Shown here: positions 1-7,438 of the stretch, one piece after another | How the letters are laid out: each line of letters starts with the position of its first letter | How positions within the stretch are numbered: the stretch's first letter is position 1 | Assembly (NCBI RefSeq): GCF_019168305.1 | Contig: NZ_JAHTBI010000063.1 | Span: 1 to 32,139 of the forward strand | Length of the DNA stretch: 32,139 nt | From: Pseudomonas aegrilactucae | GTDB taxonomy: Bacteria; Pseudomonadota; Gammaproteobacteria; Pseudomonadales; Pseudomonadaceae | Direction of reading: 5' to 3' | Notes under the pieces: model-generated | The model's database searches: none | The model's input: only the letters and a program-made list of their open reading frames with translations | Told to the model about the DNA's origin: nothing | Position numbers and translations under genes: made by a program

Positions 1-10
1 GCGGCGCCTG

Positions 11-37
11 CTTCGCTGGCAAGCCAGCTCCCACAGG
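11..37. repeat. REP palindrome, single copy
   Basis: A Pseudomonas-type REP core (GCTGGCAAGCCAGC, flanked by CTTC and TCCCACAGG) lies just upstream of dgcB. The same element recurs as inverted pairs at six other places in the window. It falls in what should be the dgcA-dgcB spacer, and any partner copy would lie outside the window. Confidence 0.85.
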
Positions 38-79
38 TCCATCACCTGCAGGACCTGATGTGTATTTCGGGAGCTTCCC

Positions 80-2026
80 ATGTTGAATACCCTGCTACCC
101 CTCCTGCTGTTCGCCGCCCTCGGCCTGGCCGTGCTAGGCGCGTGGCGGCGCGTGCGGATGTGGCGCCGCGGCCGGCCGTCCAGGGTCGACCTGCTGGGCG
201 GCCTGCTGGCCATGCCGCGTCGCTACAGGGTCGACCTGCACCACGTGGTCGCCCGCGACAAATACATGGCCAACACCCACGTCGCCACCGCCGGCGGCTT
301 TGTGCTGGCGGCCGCGCTGGCGATCCTGGTGCACGGCTTCGGCCTGCACAACCGCCTCCTCGGCTACGCACTGCTGGCCGCCACCGTGCTGATGTTCGGC
401 GGCGCAGTGTTCGTCTGCAAGCGCCGGCTGAACCCGCCCTCGCGCCTGTCCAGAGGCCCTTGGATGCGCCTGCCCAAAAGCCTGCTGGTATTTGCCGCCA
501 GCTTCTTCATCGCCACCCTGCCGGTGGCCGGCATCCTGCCTGAAGGCACCGGTGGCTGGGTACTGGTGGCGCTGCTGGGGCTGGGCGTGCTGTGGGGCGT
601 GAGCGAGCTGTTCCTGGGCATGACCTGGGGCGGGCCGATGAAGCACGCTTTTGCCGGTGCCCTGCACCTGGCCTGGCACCGGCGCGCCGAGCGTTTTGGC
701 GGCGGCCGCTCCACCGGGCTCAAGCCGCTGGACCTGGAAGACCCGAATGCACCCCTGGGTGTGGAAAAACCCAGGGACTTCACCTGGAACCAGTTGCTCG
801 GCTTCGACGCCTGCGTGCAGTGCGGCAAGTGCGAAGCGGCGTGCCCGGCGTTCGCTGCCGGCCAGCCGCTGAACCCGAAAAAACTCATTCAGGACATGGT
901 GGTGGGCCTGGCTGGCGGTACCGACGCGAAGTTTGCCGGCAGCCCGTACCCAGGCAAACCCATCGGCGAACATGGCGGCAATCCGCACCAGCCGATCGTC
1001 AATGGCCTGGTCGACGCCGAGACGCTGTGGTCGTGCACCACCTGCCGCGCGTGCGTGGAGGAGTGCCCGATGATGATCGAGCACGTCGATGCCATCGTCG
1101 ACATGCGCCGCCACCTGACCCTGGAAAAAGGCGCCACGCCGAACAAGGGCGCCGAAGTGCTCGACAACCTCATCGCCACCGATAACCCCGGCGGCTTCGC
1201 ACCGGGCGGGCGGATGAACTGGGCCGCCGACCTGGACCTCGACGTGTTGAGCGAGGCAGGCAGCACCGACGTGCTGTTCTGGGTGGGCGACGGTGCCTTC
1301 GACATGCGCAACCAGCGCACTCTGCGCGCCTTCGTCAAAGTGCTCAAGGCGGCCAATGTGGACTTTGCCGTGCTGGGCCTGGAAGAGCGCGACAGCGGCG
1401 ACGTGGCGCGGCGGCTGGGCGATGAGGCGACCTTTCAGCACCTGGCCCGGCGCAATATCCAGACCCTTGGCCAGTACCGCTTCAAGCGCATCGTTACCTG
1501 CGACCCGCATAGCTTCCATGTGCTGAAGAACGAGTACCCCGCTTTCGGCGGTGATTACGTGGTCCAGCACCACAGCGCTTACCTGGCCGAACTGATTGCT
1601 GCCGGCCAACTCAACCTGGGTCAGCACAGCGGCGCCAGCGTCACCTATCACGACCCGTGCTACCTGGGGCGCTACAACGGCGAATACGAGGCGCCGCGCC
1701 AGGTGCTGCGCGCCCTGGGCATCGAGGTGCGCGAAATGCAGCGCTCCGGTTTCCGTTCACGCTGCTGCGGTGGCGGTGGCGGTGCGCCGATCACCGACAT
1801 CCCCGGCAAACAGCGTATCCCCGACATGCGCATGCAGGACATTCGCGAGACCGCGGCCGAGGTGGTGGCCGTGGGCTGCCCGCAATGCACCGCGATGCTC
1901 GAAGGCGTGGTCGAGCCACGTCCGTTGATCAAGGACCTGGCGGAACTGGTGGCCGACGCGCTGCTCGAAACGCCGGTAGCCAGCACACCGGTACCGAGCA
2001 AGCGTGAACCCGCGGAGGTGCACTGA
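80..2026 (+). CDS. dgcB: Dimethylglycine catabolism protein DgcB, membrane Fe-S oxidoreductase
   Basis: This 648-residue protein looks like DgcB, the iron-sulfur partner of the DgcA demethylase that turns dimethylglycine into sarcosine. The N-terminal third has about five hydrophobic stretches (roughly residues 3-25, 65-90, 95-115, 137-157, 160-182), so it should sit in the inner membrane. Two ferredoxin-like 4Fe-4S motifs follow: Cys245/248/251/255 and Cys319/322/325/329. The C-terminal half has CCG-type heterodisulfide-reductase motifs (HDPCYLGRYN, CCGGGGGA, GCPQC). The ATG at 80 places the first hydrophobic segment right at the N-terminus. Its stop overlaps the etfA start by one base (TGATG), indicating translational coupling. 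The role as an electron conduit from DgcA to the ETF or quinone pool is inferred from family and operon order; dgcA is expected immediately upstream. Confidence 0.93.
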   Translation: MLNTLLPLLLFAALGLAVLGAWRRVRMWRRGRPSRVDLLGGLLAMPRRYRVDLHHVVARDKYMANTHVATAGGFVLAAALAILVHGFGLHNRLLGYALLAATVLMFGGAVFVCKRRLNPPSRLSRGPWMRLPKSLLVFAASFFIATLPVAGILPEGTGGWVLVALLGLGVLWGVSELFLGMTWGGPMKHAFAGALHLAWHRRAERFGGGRSTGLKPLDLEDPNAPLGVEKPRDFTWNQLLGFDACVQCGKCEAACPAFAAGQPLNPKKLIQDMVVGLAGGTDAKFAGSPYPGKPIGEHGGNPHQPIVNGLVDAETLWSCTTCRACVEECPMMIEHVDAIVDMRRHLTLEKGATPNKGAEVLDNLIATDNPGGFAPGGRMNWAADLDLDVLSEAGSTDVLFWVGDGAFDMRNQRTLRAFVKVLKAANVDFAVLGLEERDSGDVARRLGDEATFQHLARRNIQTLGQYRFKRIVTCDPHSFHVLKNEYPAFGGDYVVQHHSAYLAELIAAGQLNLGQHSGASVTYHDPCYLGRYNGEYEAPRQVLRALGIEVREMQRSGFRSRCCGGGGGAPITDIPGKQRIPDMRMQDIRETAAEVVAVGCPQCTAMLEGVVEPRPLIKDLAELVADALLETPVASTPVPSKREPAEVH

Positions 2027-3246
2027 TGAGCGACATCATCCGGCGTGACCCGCGTGCCGAGTGGATTGCACGCAACCGCCTGCACCCGCTGCACGCGGCC
2101 ATGCAGACCCGGCAGACGCAGTGGATGGGCCCCAACGGGGTGCTGCGCAAGAACCCCCATGCAGTCGGCTTCATCGGCCCCAACGGGATCAGGCGCATCG
2201 ACCGCAGTGGTGCCCAGCACGGCGGCGCCAGCAAGCGCAGTGCCGCCGCCGAGGTGCTGCTGCCGCTGCATCAGGTGGCAGCGCCGGCGTTCTACATCGC
2301 CGTGGTGCCGGACATGGTCGGCGGGCGCCTGACCAGTCATGATCGTGACCTGCTCGGGTTGGCCCACAGCCTGGCCGGCAACGACGGCGCGGTGCTGGCG
2401 GTGGTGTTCGGCGAGCACAAGGAAACCACCTTTGGCACCTTCGGGGTCGACCGGCTGTTGCAGATCGAAGGCGACGAATTTGCCGGCTATGTGCCCGAGC
2501 AATGGGTGCAGGGCCTGCGCGCTGTGGATAACCAGTTCAACCCGCGCCACTGGCTGCTGCCCGACAGCCGCAGCGGTGGCGGCGAGCTGGGCCGACGCTT
2601 TGCCGCGGTGCTGGGCGAGCGCCCGGCGACGCGGGTGTGGCAGGTCAAGGACGGGGTATGCAGCGGGCGCGCCGGCGCGGGGCAGCAGGACCTGGTGCGC
2701 GCCTTGCCGCGCCTTGTCCTGGCCGCCGCCGAATGCGCCGAGCCGGTCAGCGAAACCCGCCACGAAGCCTTGCCGGTGCAGTTGTCCACAGGCGCCCCGC
2801 GCAGCCTGCCACGCATCGAAGACCTTGGCCCGGTGGCTGTGGACCCGGCCGCCATCGCCATGGCCGAAGCGGAATTCATCATGTCCGGTGGCAACGGGGT
2901 CAGGGACTGGGCACTTTTCCACAGCGCCACCGCAGCACTGGGTGCCACCGAAGGCGCTTCGAGGGTGGCGGTGGACGATGGCTTCATGCCGCGCAACCGG
3001 CAGGTCGGCGCCACCGGCACCTGGGTCACCGCGCGGGTGTACGTGGCGGTGGGGATCTCGGGGGCGATCCAGCACCTGCAGGGCATTGGTGCCTGCGACA
3101 AGGTGGTGGCGATCAACCTGGACCCGGGCTGCGACATGATCAAGCGCGCCGACCTGTCGGTGATCGGTGACAGCGCGGCGATCCTGCAGGCGCTGATCGA
3201 GGCTGTGGACAACTATCGCAATGGCGCCCGGCGCGATGCGGCGTAA
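2026..3246 (+). CDS. etfA: Electron transfer flavoprotein alpha subunit of the dgc operon
   Basis: A 406-residue ETF alpha-type subunit. The C-terminal part from about residue 286 has the FAD-binding domain pattern of the family: SGGNG, then QVGATGTWV, VAVGISGAIQHLQG, and AINLDPGCDMIKRADLSVIGD at the end. The N-terminal 110 residues include an extension with two MGPNGV/IGPNGI-like motifs that ordinary housekeeping EtfA (about 310 residues) lacks, so this is a specialised long form. The start is set by GGAGG just upstream and by the one-base overlap with dgcB. With EtfB it should accept electrons released during dimethylglycine demethylation. The equivalent P. aeruginosa genes lie in the same dgcA-dgcB-etfA-etfB order as I recall. 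Alpha rather than beta identity rests on the C-terminal FAD motif. Confidence 0.9.
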   Translation: MSDIIRRDPRAEWIARNRLHPLHAAMQTRQTQWMGPNGVLRKNPHAVGFIGPNGIRRIDRSGAQHGGASKRSAAAEVLLPLHQVAAPAFYIAVVPDMVGGRLTSHDRDLLGLAHSLAGNDGAVLAVVFGEHKETTFGTFGVDRLLQIEGDEFAGYVPEQWVQGLRAVDNQFNPRHWLLPDSRSGGGELGRRFAAVLGERPATRVWQVKDGVCSGRAGAGQQDLVRALPRLVLAAAECAEPVSETRHEALPVQLSTGAPRSLPRIEDLGPVAVDPAAIAMAEAEFIMSGGNGVRDWALFHSATAALGATEGASRVAVDDGFMPRNRQVGATGTWVTARVYVAVGISGAIQHLQGIGACDKVVAINLDPGCDMIKRADLSVIGDSAAILQALIEAVDNYRNGARRDAA

Positions 3247-3261
3247 GGGCAGGGGACGGTT

Positions 3262-4032
3262 ATGAACACGAAGGTCATCAGCCTGGTATCGATTGGTGCA
3301 CACCCAAGCTCGGGCCGTACGCGACGTGCCGAGCAGGATGCGCGGGCAGTGGAGCTTGGCTTGCAACTGGCTGGGGATAACTTGCAGGTGCTGCATGCCG
3401 GCGACCCGCAGGAGCCTGCGTTGCGGGCGTACCTGGGCATGGGCCTGGCGCAGCTGGACGTGCTGGAGCAGCCGCCGGGTGCGGATGCCCTGGGCGTGTT
3501 GGGCGACTATTTGCGCGAAGCCGGGGCGCAGTTGGTGTTGACCGGCAGCCAGGCCGAAACCGGTGAAGGCTCGGGCATGTTGCCGTTTTTGCTGGCCGAG
3601 CGCCTGGGCTGGCCGCTGGTGGTGGGGCTGGCCCAGGTCGAATCCATCCATGAGGGTGTGGCTCAGGTGCTGCAGGCCTTGCCGCGCGGCCAGCGGCGAC
3701 GCCTGAAGGTGCGCCTGCCATTGCTGGCGACTGTGGATAACGCTGCGCCGACCCCGCGCCAGAGCGCTTTCGGTCCGGCACGACGCGGCGTGCTGGCGGC
3801 GCGGCAGGTCGAAATAGTCGAAGACGAGTTATTCACAGGCGCTGAGCTGCAACCGGCCAGGCCACGTCCCAAACGCCTGAAAGTGATCAAGGCCAAGAGC
3901 GGTGCCGACCGCATGAAAGCGGCCACCGCCAAGGCCAGTGGCGGCGGTGGGCAGGTACTCAAGGGCGTCAGTCCCGAAGAGGGCGCCCAGGCAATTCTCA
4001 AGCTGCTGGCGGAGGAGGGCGTGCTGCGCTGA
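3262..4032 (+). CDS. etfB: Electron transfer flavoprotein beta subunit of the dgc operon
   Basis: A 256-residue ETF beta-like protein. It begins with a nucleotide-binding-fold strand (VISLVSIGAHPSSGRTRRAEQDARAVELGLQLAG), and has LVLTGSQAETGEGSGMLPFLLAERLGWPLV, the usual ETF beta segment around AMP and flavin contacts. The tail (about residues 205-256) is rich in Lys, Ala and Gly and may be flexible; it includes KGVSPEEGAQAILKLLAEEGVL. An AGGGGA ribosome binding site precedes the ATG, 15 bases after the etfA stop, so it belongs to the same operon. It is the partner of the EtfA upstream. A rho-independent terminator follows about 110 bases later. Confidence 0.88.
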   Translation: MNTKVISLVSIGAHPSSGRTRRAEQDARAVELGLQLAGDNLQVLHAGDPQEPALRAYLGMGLAQLDVLEQPPGADALGVLGDYLREAGAQLVLTGSQAETGEGSGMLPFLLAERLGWPLVVGLAQVESIHEGVAQVLQALPRGQRRRLKVRLPLLATVDNAAPTPRQSAFGPARRGVLAARQVEIVEDELFTGAELQPARPRPKRLKVIKAKSGADRMKAATAKASGGGGQVLKGVSPEEGAQAILKLLAEEGVLR

Positions 4033-4036
4033 GGGG

Positions 4037-4630
4037 TTGTGCACAAAGTCTGTTGGCGGATCTGTGGATAAAGTGTTTGCGTATGGCTGCAGGCCACGTG
4101 GAACATGGCGTTGAGCGTTGCGATCAAATAATGATCAATGTAAGCCACGGATTTTCCGTGGTTTTTTTATGCGTGCGGGGAGGTGAGGGCGCGTTTTTGC
4201 ACACAATCCTTGTTGGCTGCTCTGTGGATAATCTGTTCGGACATGGCTGCAGGCCACGGCAGGCAAGGCGTTCAATGGATTGATCAAAAAACGTCCAAAA
4301 GTGCGCTCTGGCGTGTCCGAATAATCTGAATGCCGCGAAAAACGTGGGTTTTACGAGGTTATCCACAATGGTTTTTGGCATGGCTAAAGTTGCACACAAA
4401 GTCTGTTGGCGGCTCTGTGGATAAGGTGTTTGCGTAGTGCTGTGAGCCACGTATTCAAAGGCTTGGCGAGGGTTGATCATTATTTGATCAGCTCGAGGTT
4501 GTGGATTTTTTTGCCGCAGGGGGGCGTTTTCCACAAGGGTTGCCCACAATTGCTGTGGGTGTGGCTGTGGATAAAGTGTTCGTGAAGTGGTTATGGGTCA
4601 GCGGGGGCTGGGGTTTGCGGGTGTTGATCA
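4037..4630. repeat. Four-copy composite repeat with DnaA boxes in a convergent gap
   Basis: The 728-base gap between the 3' ends of etfB and gbcA holds no convincing gene but four copies of one composite element. A conserved 35-base core starts at 4037, 4197, 4390 and 4540. Each core begins with TTGNNCACAA and ends in TGTGGATAA, always with the second motif exactly 26 bases after the first. TGTGGATAA is the reverse complement of the perfect DnaA box TTATCCACA. In copies 1-3 similarity extends to 62 bases, ending in a GGCTGCAGGCCACG-like segment. Each copy then has a YGATCA motif 84-85 bases from its start (4121, 4281, 4474, 4625); copies 1 and 3 have a second TGATCA 11 bases later. A further DnaA box lies on the plus strand at 4359-4367, and a near match (TTTTCCACA) at 4527-4535. 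Function is unknown; DnaA binding is an inference from the motif. Confidence 0.85.
4145..4168 (+). terminator. Rho-independent terminator of the dgcB-etfA-etfB operon
   Basis: A perfect 6-bp stem (CCACGG/CCGTGG) with a five-base ATTTT loop is followed directly by seven T residues. It lies about 110 bases after the etfB stop, between copies 1 and 2 of the composite repeat. It is correctly oriented to end transcription of the dgc-etf operon. Confidence 0.85.
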
Positions 4631-4672
4631 GATTTTGTACAGATCAGGGTTGGAAGTCGCCCGATCTGGCCT

Positions 4673-4746
4673 CTTCGCTGGCACGCCAGCTCCCACAGGA
4701 TTTATGCACGCCGCAACACCTTGTGGGAGCTGGCTTGCCAGCGAAG
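4673..4746. repeat. Inverted REP pair
   Basis: Two REP cores in opposite orientation (4673-4699 and 4722-4746) are separated by about 22 bases. The first has one change in the usual core (GGCACGCC instead of GGCAAGCC). The pair sits 15 bases beyond the gbcA stop and can form a cruciform or a stabilising 3' hairpin in gbcA mRNA. Confidence 0.85.
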
Positions 4747-4760
4747 GGGGCAACACGGTG

Positions 4761-6053
4761 TTACTGCGCAGCCACGCCTTTGAGGTACGGCGCCGGCGCC
4801 GCCCCCAGGTTGTTCAGCAAGCGCTCGCTGTACCAGTCCACGAAGTTCACCACGCCAAACTCATAGGTCTTCGAATACGGCCCCGGCTGATACGCCGTGG
4901 AGTTGATGCCGCGCTGGTTCTCCTCTGCCAGGCGCCGGTCCTGGTCGTTGGTGGCATCCCACACCTCACGCATGCGCGCCGGGTCGTAATCCACACCCTC
5001 CACCGCATCCTTGTGCACCAGCCACTTGGTGGTCACCTTGCTCTCCCGGGCACTGATCGGCCACACGGTGAACACGATGATGTGATCGCCCATGCAGTGG
5101 TTCCACGAGTGCGGCAGGTGCAGGATGCGCATCGAGCCCAGGTCGGGGTTCTTGATCCGTCCCATCAGCTTCTGGCAGCCCTGCTTGCCGTCCAGGGTCA
5201 TCGACACCGTGCCCTTGAGCAGCGGCATGCGCACGATGCGGTTGCGCAGGCCGAAGCTGGCATGCGCATACGGGATCTTCTCCGCGTCCCAGGCCGCCGC
5301 ACTGGCCGCCACATGGTCCTTGAACGCCTGGTCGGCGCGTGGGTCGGTCACGTCATCCCATTCGAGCAGGGTTTTCAACAGCTCCGGGTGCGAGGCGTTG
5401 CAGTGGTAGCACTCGCGGTTGTTCTCCAGCACCAGTTTCCAGTTGGCCTTCTCCAGCAAGGTGGTCTGCACCGCCACCTTGGTGTTCTCCATGTCGTAGG
5501 GCTCCATGTAATGGGCCAGGGTGGCAAGAAAGTCATCGATGGCTGGCGGGTTCTCGGCCAGGCTGATGAAGATGTAGCCGCCGGCAGTCTTCACGTTCAC
5601 AGGCTTGAGGCCGTACTGCTGCATGTCGAAGTCGGCGCCCATCTCGGTGCCGGCGAACAGCAGGCGCCCGTCCAGCTCGTAGGTCCACTGGTGGTAGTGG
5701 CACACCAGCTTGGCGACCTTGCCCTTGTCGCTGGTGCACAGGCGCGAGCCACGGTGCCGGCAGACGTTGTGGAAGGCATGCACCTGGCCCTCGGCACCCC
5801 GGATCACGATGATCGGGTTGGTGCCGATCTCCAGCGTCAGGTAGTTGCCCTTGGCCGGGATCTCGCAGGTCATCCCGGCAATCAGCCACTCCTTGTGAAA
5901 GATCTCCTGCATGTCGATCTGGAACAGCCGCTCATCGGTGTAGAACGGTTGTGGCAGCGAGAAGGTACGCTCGCGGGTCTGCAGCATCTCGGCGGTGGCC
6001 TTGCGCGCAGGTTCCAGTGGATCGCCCAGGCTCAGGGTTGCGGTGACGTCCAT
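4761..6053 (-). CDS. gbcA: Glycine betaine monooxygenase, Rieske oxygenase subunit GbcA
   Basis: A 430-residue Rieske non-haem iron oxygenase, matching GbcA, which demethylates glycine betaine to dimethylglycine with release of formaldehyde. The Rieske 2Fe-2S ligands are plain: Cys98-X-His100 and Cys118-X2-His121 (CRHRG ... CHYHQW). The mononuclear iron site is seen in NNRECYHCNASHPE, with His217 and His222 as likely ligands. The C-terminal part is the usual ring-hydroxylating oxygenase alpha catalytic domain. The gene is divergent from gbcB, its reductase, across a 284-base shared control region. In P. aeruginosa the pair is controlled by the AraC-type activator GbdR responding to betaine and dimethylglycine; such control here is inferred. 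Stachydrine demethylase is the closest alternative for this family, but gbcB and the dgc/sox context favour betaine. Confidence 0.93.
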   Translation of the reverse strand: MDVTATLSLGDPLEPARKATAEMLQTRERTFSLPQPFYTDERLFQIDMQEIFHKEWLIAGMTCEIPAKGNYLTLEIGTNPIIVIRGAEGQVHAFHNVCRHRGSRLCTSDKGKVAKLVCHYHQWTYELDGRLLFAGTEMGADFDMQQYGLKPVNVKTAGGYIFISLAENPPAIDDFLATLAHYMEPYDMENTKVAVQTTLLEKANWKLVLENNRECYHCNASHPELLKTLLEWDDVTDPRADQAFKDHVAASAAAWDAEKIPYAHASFGLRNRIVRMPLLKGTVSMTLDGKQGCQKLMGRIKNPDLGSMRILHLPHSWNHCMGDHIIVFTVWPISARESKVTTKWLVHKDAVEGVDYDPARMREVWDATNDQDRRLAEENQRGINSTAYQPGPYSKTYEFGVVNFVDWYSERLLNNLGAAPAPYLKGVAAQ

Positions 6054-6337
6054 CGTTCAGGTCCTCATGGCCCGTGGGGCCGGCGAAAGTGGCTAATCGT
6101 TCTTATGGCGACGCAGGGCTGAAAAACAGCAGGAGTGTGTGCGATGGAGTGTGCGTTCGCCGGCGTCGCGAACCATACCCATGGGCGACATGGTCGGATC
6201 CGTTTCCGACGCGCGAGCCCCTGTAGCCGGGGGCTGGTCGCGATAAGCACGCCGATGTCGCGAATAGAAAAGTGCCGTGCCCGGCGCTTGCGCATTATCG
6301 GTGCCATAACAGGCCCCGATCGGCCGTGGAGACGAGC
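6054..6337. promoter_or_regulatory. Divergent gbcA/gbcB control region
   Basis: This 284-base spacer separates the two divergent starts and must hold both promoters. Visible structure: a perfect inverted repeat GTCGGA-N6-TCCGAC at 6193-6210, and three direct copies of GTCGCGA at 6165, 6237 and 6257. The last two are 20 bases apart, which is two helical turns and suits a dimeric AraC-type activator. GbdR control is expected from the P. aeruginosa literature; I cannot assign which motif it would use. A GGAGA ribosome binding site precedes the gbcB ATG. Confidence 0.55.
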
Positions 6338-7438
6338 ATGTCCAACAACTTCCTCAACCCGGTGACCACTCAGACCTGGGCCAACGGCCGGCATATCGTG
6401 CGCTGCGTCAAGGTCATCCAGGAGACCTGGGATGTGCGCACGTTCTGCTTCATGGCCGACCAGCCGATCCTGTTCTTCTTCAAGCCCGGGCAGTTCGTGA
6501 CCCTGGAGCTCGAGATCGACGGCCAGCCGATCATGCGCTCGTACACCATCTCCAGTTCGCCCTCGGTGCCCTACAGCTTTTCGGTGACGATCAAGCGCGT
6601 GGCGGGCGGCAAGGTTTCCAACTGGCTGCACGATACCCTGCACGAAGGCCAGGAACTGGCGGTGCACGGGCCGGTGGGGCTGTTCAACGCCATGGATTTC
6701 CCCAGCCCCAAGGTGCTCTACCTCAGCGGCGGGGTCGGCATCACGCCGGTGATGTCGATGGCGCGCTGGTTCTATGACACCAACGCCAATGTCGACATGG
6801 TGTTCGTGCACAGTGCGCGCTCGCCCAAGGACATCATCTACCACCGCGAGCTGGAGCACATGGCCTCGCGCATCGACAATTTCAGCCTGCACATCATTTG
6901 CGAAAAACACGGGCTGGGCGAGCCGTGGTCGGGTTATCGCGGCTACCTGAACCAGAAGCTGATGGAGCTGATCGCCCCTGACTATCTTGAGCGCGAGATC
7001 TTCTGCTGTGGGCCCACGCCCTACATGAATGCGGTCAAGCGCCTGCTCGAAGGCAGTGGCTACGACATGCAGCGCTATCACGAGGAGTCGTTCGGCGCGA
7101 CACCGCCCGAGGCCAAGGCCGACGCGGTGGAGAACGCCGAGCAGGCCGCCGAGGCGGCCGAGGTGGACGTGGCCGACCTGCACCAGGTGGAGTTCACTGC
7201 CAGCGGCAAGAGCATCCGCGTGGCGCCTGGCGAGACGGTGCACGCGGCCGCCGCCAAGCTCGGGCTGATGATCCCCAAGGCCTGCGGCATGGGCATCTGC
7301 GGCACGTGCAAGGTGCTCAAGCTGGGCGGCGAGGTGGACATGGAGCACAACGGCGGCATTACCGAGGACGATGAGGCCGAAGGCTATATCCTGTCGTGCT
7401 GCAGCGTGCCCAAGGGCGATGTGCGCATCGAGTTCTAG
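6338..7438 (+). CDS. gbcB: Glycine betaine monooxygenase reductase subunit GbcB
   Basis: A 366-residue hybrid reductase that passes electrons from NAD(P)H through FAD and a 2Fe-2S centre to GbcA. In order it shows the FAD-binding motif R67-S-Y-T-I-S, an NAD(P)-binding motif GGVGITPVMSM, the CCGPTPYM segment typical of ferredoxin-NADP reductase-like domains, a Glu/Ala-rich linker, and a plant-type ferredoxin domain with Cys316, Cys321, Cys324 and Cys354. The ATG at 6338 is chosen over an upstream in-frame one at 6272 because it has GGAGA in front and gives the normal family length. Its TAG stop overlaps the TAG stop of the opposing nitrilase gene within one CTAG. Confidence 0.93.
   Translation: MSNNFLNPVTTQTWANGRHIVRCVKVIQETWDVRTFCFMADQPILFFFKPGQFVTLELEIDGQPIMRSYTISSSPSVPYSFSVTIKRVAGGKVSNWLHDTLHEGQELAVHGPVGLFNAMDFPSPKVLYLSGGVGITPVMSMARWFYDTNANVDMVFVHSARSPKDIIYHRELEHMASRIDNFSLHIICEKHGLGEPWSGYRGYLNQKLMELIAPDYLEREIFCCGPTPYMNAVKRLLEGSGYDMQRYHEESFGATPPEAKADAVENAEQAAEAAEVDVADLHQVEFTASGKSIRVAPGETVHAAAAKLGLMIPKACGMGICGTCKVLKLGGEVDMEHNGGITEDDEAEGYILSCCSVPKGDVRIEF

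Noticed and set aside
1672..3651. 659-residue minus-strand open frame across dgcB, etfA and etfB
   Set aside because: High-GC antisense shadow. Its product is rich in His, Gln, Ala and Arg with no family motif, while the plus strand encodes recognisable proteins with ribosome binding sites.
4053..4549. Short open frames (about 76-140 codons) on both strands in the etfB-gbcA gap
   Set aside because: They run through the composite repeats and the terminator, lack ribosome binding sites and have no protein-like composition.
4037..4630. CRISPR array
   Set aside because: The units are about 150-190 bases apart, diverged from each other, and spacing is unequal; no cas genes are present.
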